Assembly: GCF_020360975.1 (NCBI RefSeq)
Contig: NW_025408673.1
Location: 248,001-312,000, forward strand
Reading direction: 5' to 3'
Length of the DNA stretch: 64,000 bases
Source: Hirsutella rhossiliensis
Taxonomy: Eukaryota > Ascomycota > Sordariomycetes > Hypocreales > Ophiocordycipitaceae
How positions within the stretch are numbered: the stretch's first letter is position 1; each line of letters starts with the position of its first letter. The notes under the pieces are model-generated. The model made no database searches and was not told where the DNA came from. It worked only from the letters and a program-made list of their open reading frames with translations. This document shows, one piece after another, positions 59,162 through 64,000 of this stretch. The translations under genes and the position numbers were made by a program.

Positions 59162-62100
59162 CACCCCCTTAGCTATAGCCTGCCCTTATAGTAAGGGCAT
59201 AGCTAATACGGCTTTAGGCTAGTAAGCGTATAGAGGAGGTTCTTAGCTCTATACTTCTCCCTTTACTCGAGGAAAGCAAGGGCCCTTTCGGGTCCCTAGG
59301 CTCTTTAGACCTACTTAAGGAAAAGGGGCCTAAAGAGGGGAAAGTCCTATAAGAAAGGGGGCCTTCTTTAAAGGGAAAAACCTAATTAAAATAGGGGGCC
59401 CTTTAAAGGGAAAAACCTCTTCCTTCTTCTTCGGCTATAGACGTTACCTTCTTATACGTGCTATTAGCTCCTCTTATAGACTCTTAAGGCAGGCCTCTAA
59501 GGATAGCTTCTCTCGAACGTCTTCTAGCCTAATTTACTATAAGAAGATAGCTAGCTTCTACTTCGGTAGGGGCTTTATAAGACCGTCGGCTTTTATTAAT
59601 ACCGTTAGAACCTAACGGACGGAAATAAGTCCCCTTTAGACCTCTTAGCGTAACTAATACTAGTAGATATCGATATACTATAGCTAGGTCGATAACTTAC
59701 TATTTTCTATAAGAATTTATATAGTCTACGTATTATCGTATTCTATAGCTAATAGGGTCGGAATTTATAGTCGTAGAGATATTAATAGCCGGCTAAGGAA
59801 AATCGCTTCTTTTAACGCATCTAAAAGAGCTAGTAGCTCTGCCTCTATACTAAAAGTTATAACGGTAGCTTACTTCGAAGCTCTCTAAGTAATAGTTCCT
59901 CTAAAAAGGGATATAATATACCCTTATAAGCTCTTTCTATCTAAGGAATTATCTATAAAGGACGAATCGCTCGAATAAAGGAAGATTTCGGTAGCTTATT
60001 TCCTTCCCTACCCTCCTAGGCGTAGACTATATAATCTCGTTAAATAGAGATAAAGGATAGCTCTATTTACTACTTCTTAATGCCTAGGGCTAGGATTCTA
60101 GTTATACTTAGCTAGCTAGGAGACCGTAAAAGAGATATCTAGTCTAGTAGAAATAGCTATAAAAAGTAAGGAGCCTACCTTCTATTAATATTAGTATTTC
60201 TCTTACTACCTAGCTTAAAAGGACGGATTAGGTAAAAGCTCTTTATTTAATATAGGCGTAGAGGGAAGCTTCTTATCGAGGGAATTAAGGAGGAATTTAT
60301 AAGCGACTTTATCGATATAAGCGTCTTAGGTAAGCTAGATAGTCTATTAGGACCTATTCTAAAGGATTCGTATCCCTAGGAACTACTTTAGCTCCCTTAG
60401 CTAGGTTATCTTATACCTTTATTATAGGCTATATATAGCCTCCCTTATAGTAGCTTCTTCCTCTTTTAGGTATACCTAGATAATATCGTCGACGTAGAAG
60501 AAGACTATAATTTTACTCTTCTATATTATATACGGTTCTTAAGGGACTTTCTTAAAGCCTAAGGCTTTAAGGGAACCTATTAAATACTATTGCTAAAGAA
60601 GGGGTAATCTTTATAGTCTATATAGAGCTTTTCTTAGCCGTAGAACCTTTCCTAGCTATTAGAAGCCTAGTAGAAGGCGTATATTGATAACTTCTTCTTC
60701 CTTAAGTAAGTAGTTAATAAAGGCGTTAACTATATCTATCTAATCGAGCTCGAGGTCGAATTCTACTACTATAGCTATAAGGGTCCGAAAAGACATCCCT
60801 ACTAAGGTAGTTGCCCTAGTAGGTAGATCCCCTTTTTCCTATTAATTCCTATAGATAACTAGCCGGGCTTTATACTTTTAAAGGAAGCTGTGTTTATTAG
60901 TCTTATAGATAAAGACCTACTTATAGCTAAGGACCTATTTTCCTCTTACTTTTTCCTTAAGGACCTCTTTAAAAGACCCTATCTCTTCGTATAAGGCTAG
61001 GTAGTCTATCTAGGCCTAGAAAAACTAGTCTCTAAAGGGGTGTCTTTCTAGCTGCTTTTAGTTTGCTAGTAGGTCTAGGAGGTCTCTTTTATATACCTTC
61101 CTTGCTAATAGCTATAGCTTAAAAAGCCGGCCTACTATAAACGCTCTATAGGAACCGTCTTTTATTAGCGTTAGGTAGAAGTTAGAAAATCGGTCGAAAT
61201 AAGGAAGAAACTAGTCTTCTTTCGTATCGGGCCCTATACCTTCCTTTGCTTCTCGAAGCAGGGATAAAAAGGCAGCCGGATAATCCTTTAAGAGAGGTGC
61301 CTTTCCTACCCCCTTAGGGGTCGAGACGGGAAGACTAACTAAAAAAGCTGCTTCTAGATCTTCTTCTTCCGTAAGAGGAGGCGTAGGGAGGCAGGCGTAT
61401 TCTAGCTCTACCGCTTTCCTATAGTCTCCTTCTTCGTCTAGATTATCTAATCTAGTAGCTTCCTCTTTTTCTTCGAAGTCGGCGTTATCCTTAACTACTT
61501 TAACGTCGGTTTCTTCTTCCGTTTCCTCGTCTAGGACCTCTTCTTAAGACTATTAAGAAGGGGGGATTTAGATCTTTTAAATTAGCTAACGTTATAAGAG
61601 TAAGAGGGGCTATTAATCCCTCTTTCCGTCGAAGAAGCTAGATTCGTCGAAAATTATATCCCTAGTCGAGATAACCTTCTATAAAAGAGGAATCTAGATC
61701 CGGAAGATATTCGTAGAATTATACCTAATAAGGTAACTAATAAAGGCTCTAGGATTAAGCTTTCTTTTCTTCTTCCTTTTTAGCTATATATCGGTAGTTA
61801 TTGCGTATACCTTATAGCTATAGGCACAAAGGTAGGCTAGCGAGGCCCTCTTCTTTATAAAGAGCTCGAGGGGGGATTTCTAGTCTATTCCTTAGGTCTT
61901 AAAAAGGGTCTCTAGGTCCCTATAATCCCTTGGTCCCCTAGGGTCCCTTAGGGTCCGGTTCCGAAGGTAATAGGCGGTCTTAACGACTTCCCTCTAAAGG
62001 TCGTATAGAAGCCTTATAGTAAGTCTTATCGTACGGGCCCTTTCTATTATAGTACCCCCTAATCTTTCTGCCCCTCTGTTCTAGGCCTAGGTATTCGGTG

Positions 62101-64000
62101 CTAATAGGAGGGGTAAAATTCCCCTTTTTCGAAGCTAATTTAAGATATCCTTCGTAAATAGCTCTCCGTTAGACCGTATCTTCTTTACCTCGTAGCTAAA
62201 GTAGGATTTTATCTAGTTAACGAAGTCCCGTAAGGTAGACTAGTTATACTTACTTAGGTAGGTCCGTAAGAAATAGGGGAAAACTATCCCTAAAAAAGCG
62301 TCTATAAAAAACATTACCCTAACGAAGCTTTCCTAGTCCCTAGAGACATCGGTCTAGTCGACCTAAATTTCCTTACACGGCTGGTCCGGCCGTATAGGCG
62401 TTCGTCTAGAAATTCGTCTCCTAGTCTTTCCTTAGCCGCAGTGTTCGTATTCGACGGTCTTTAGGCCCCTTATTCGTACGCCTTATTATTAACCTAGCTT
62501 ATATAAAGCTAGGGGGCCCGGGTGACCGAGTCGTACGTGCTAAAGAATGCCGTCTCCTTAGGCTGCTAGAAGAGGGTCTTTTATAGTAGACCTATTCTTC
62601 CTAGTAGGGAAAGCTAACTTCTCGAATAGTTCCTTCCTATAAATAGGTTAGAATTCGAGAACGAATTAACTAAATTTCTCCTTAATAAGCCTAATAGTTT
62701 AATTCTTCTAGACTAGCCTCTAAGGCTTAGACGTTATATCCTAGAAGATTCCTTCCTTTCGAAGAAGGCGGAAGGAAATTAGGCTTATTAAAAATCGAGG
62801 GTAAAAAGCTACCCTTTTTCTTCGAAGAATTCGTATAGATCCGTTAGGTAATTTTATCGTAAAATTCACCCTTCGATATCCTTCTATCTATACGGTTAAT
62901 TCCCTAGTAATAAGATATTCCTTTCGTGCCTTCTTAAAGGACCGGAATCGTAAGAGTATATTATAGATATCGAGGGAAGTACTAGAGTTAAGGATAGCTG
63001 ATTTTCGTAGGGGATAATCGGAGGGCTCTAACGGTTAGTCTTAGCCTTATTAATCCGTAGGGAAGATAAAGGCCGGATTTACTATACTAACGATTTTTCC
63101 TTAAATTTACGGCTTAAATAAGGGTAGCGGCGTTAGTTGCTATTTCTTAGTAACCCGAATCTCGTCTATTTTCTTCTATAACGAGGGGTCCTCCTTAAGA
63201 GACTATTATACTATTTCTCGTAGCCTCTTTAAAGGGTTAATTCCTTTAGGTCGGTTTTCCTCGAAGACCTACTAGCAGTCTTCTAGCCGATAGGGCTTTT
63301 TGCATACTTAGTAGGTAGGTCGATTCCTCCTTATACGTTTCTTCGAGGAATCCTTGTCCCGGTCTAGAAGGTCTACTTAAAAACCCCCTCTTTTTGCCCC
63401 TTATTGCTAATGTTAACGAGGTTCGATTTCGACTAGTTCCCTGATTTTTCGACTAACGGACTAAAAGGTCTATTAGGGGACTAGTCGGGCCGGTCTAACT
63501 AACGGGACCGGGGCCGGGCCTAGAGCAAGATACGTAGCCGGGGCCGGGGCCGCAGCTATAGTTAACGACGGCGTTAAGGCTCTCGAGGGAGGAGGAGCCG
63601 AAGGGGCAACAGCCGTAGCAGCAGCAGCGGGAGCCGCAGCAATAGGGGCTATAGGTCGAACCGTCTAGGTCGAGTGCTAGCCTCGAAGGAATAAGACTGC
63701 TTACTATTATACTCTAGCAGCCTCTTCGTCTAGTTCCCGGCTAGCTTCTTAAAAGATAGTCGAGTAACCGTTACTAATAGGCTTTATTAGTAGAGATATA
63801 TCCTATAGCTACTAGCCGGAAAGAGCTTCTATAAGGAAGTATTAGTTAGCTTCCTTAAGGATTTCTTCCTACTTAGCTAGCTACGAAGAAGCTAGTAGGT
63901 TCCTAGTAGAAAAGGCTCCTAGGTAGGCTATATAGGTCTTCCTAATACGGTTAGTTATATAACCTCTCGAGGGAGCTATCGAGGTCTCGAGCTTTAAAAG
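58705..64000 (-). mobile_element. Copia retrotransposon copy B, incomplete at the window edge, lightly to moderately RIPped
   Basis: LTR at 58,705-59,161, then an interior colinear with copy A (41,383 to about 46,220) up to the end of the window. By comparison with A, about 0.5 kb of interior and one LTR should follow. The RNase H, RT and integrase traces are as in A, on the minus strand. Several CAG and TGC triplets that C and D have lost are retained, so damage is light. Near 63,270-63,340 it differs from A and C in a short gag segment that resembles copy D. Confidence 0.85.

Larger units (their letters stand above)
22960..64000. other. RIP-mutated, AT-rich transposon island
   Basis: From about 22,960 to the window end, TpG and CpA become very rare while TpA is abundant and CpG persists. 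This is the RIP signature, not general CpG deamination. Long reading frames vanish apart from one unmutated gypsy element (50,864-56,575). Mutated coding traces show TGG-to-TAG and GAT-to-AAT changes on the coding strand. The content is nested LTR retrotransposons, one DNA transposon and unclassified AT-rich filler, described separately. No host gene is seen in these 41 kb. Confidence 0.9.

Overview
This is nuclear DNA from a filamentous ascomycete (Pezizomycotina). The evidence is GC-rich genes with short GT-AG introns and CTAAC/CTGAC-type branch points, a HET-domain relic, an otubain with a long fungal low-complexity N-terminus, and a large block of repeats mutated in the C-to-T/G-to-A pattern of repeat-induced point mutation (RIP). 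A Sordariomycete is plausible, because secreted enterotoxin-like ADP-ribosyltransferases are common in insect- and nematode-associated Hypocreales. The sequence alone does not settle the genus.

Positions 1-22,900 are ordinary gene-bearing DNA. In order they hold: the 3' part of a 2-methylisocitrate lyase (+); a convergent three-exon short-chain dehydrogenase (-); a divergent three-exon stand-alone glutamine-synthetase-fold enzyme (+); a secreted ADP-ribosyltransferase of the heat-labile enterotoxin A type (-); a frameshifted HET-domain relic followed by a trypsin-like protease relic (+); a five-exon otubain-family deubiquitinase (-); about 5 kb with no gene I can support; a doubtful small ORF; and a two-exon aminoglycoside-phosphotransferase-fold kinase (-). 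They do not look like one pathway or cluster.

Positions 23,000-64,000 are an island of nested, degenerate transposable elements, almost free of TpG and CpA and rich in TpA, so every long reading frame is destroyed. Its backbone is one Ty1/copia family on the minus strand with about 477-bp LTRs. Copy A (40,906-47,224) is complete, with a 5-bp target duplication. Copy B (58,705 to the window end) is least mutated together with A. Copies C (24,626-40,369) and D (48,616-58,339) are heavily RIPped and interrupted by other elements. There is also one solo LTR and one truncated LTR. Copy C holds a roughly 9.4-kb composite insertion that includes a RIPped Fot1/pogo DNA transposon (32,335-34,188, TIRs of about 50 bp, TA duplication).

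The striking exception is a 5.7-kb Ty3/gypsy chromovirus (50,864-56,575, minus) lying inside copia copy D. It is not RIPped, its two LTRs differ by only two single-base indels, and it has a GTCCT target duplication and a C-terminal chromodomain on the integrase. It also has a 12-nt match between the LTR and the primer-binding site, the signature of Tf1/sushi-type self-priming. Several single-base frameshifts break its gag-pol. The picture is a heterochromatic TE graveyard built by rounds of copia amplification and RIP, then hit recently by a chromodomain retroelement of a type known to favour such chromatin. I see no clearly new biological system. The self-priming chromovirus, the HET plus protease relic pair and the read-through introns are the points most worth checking.
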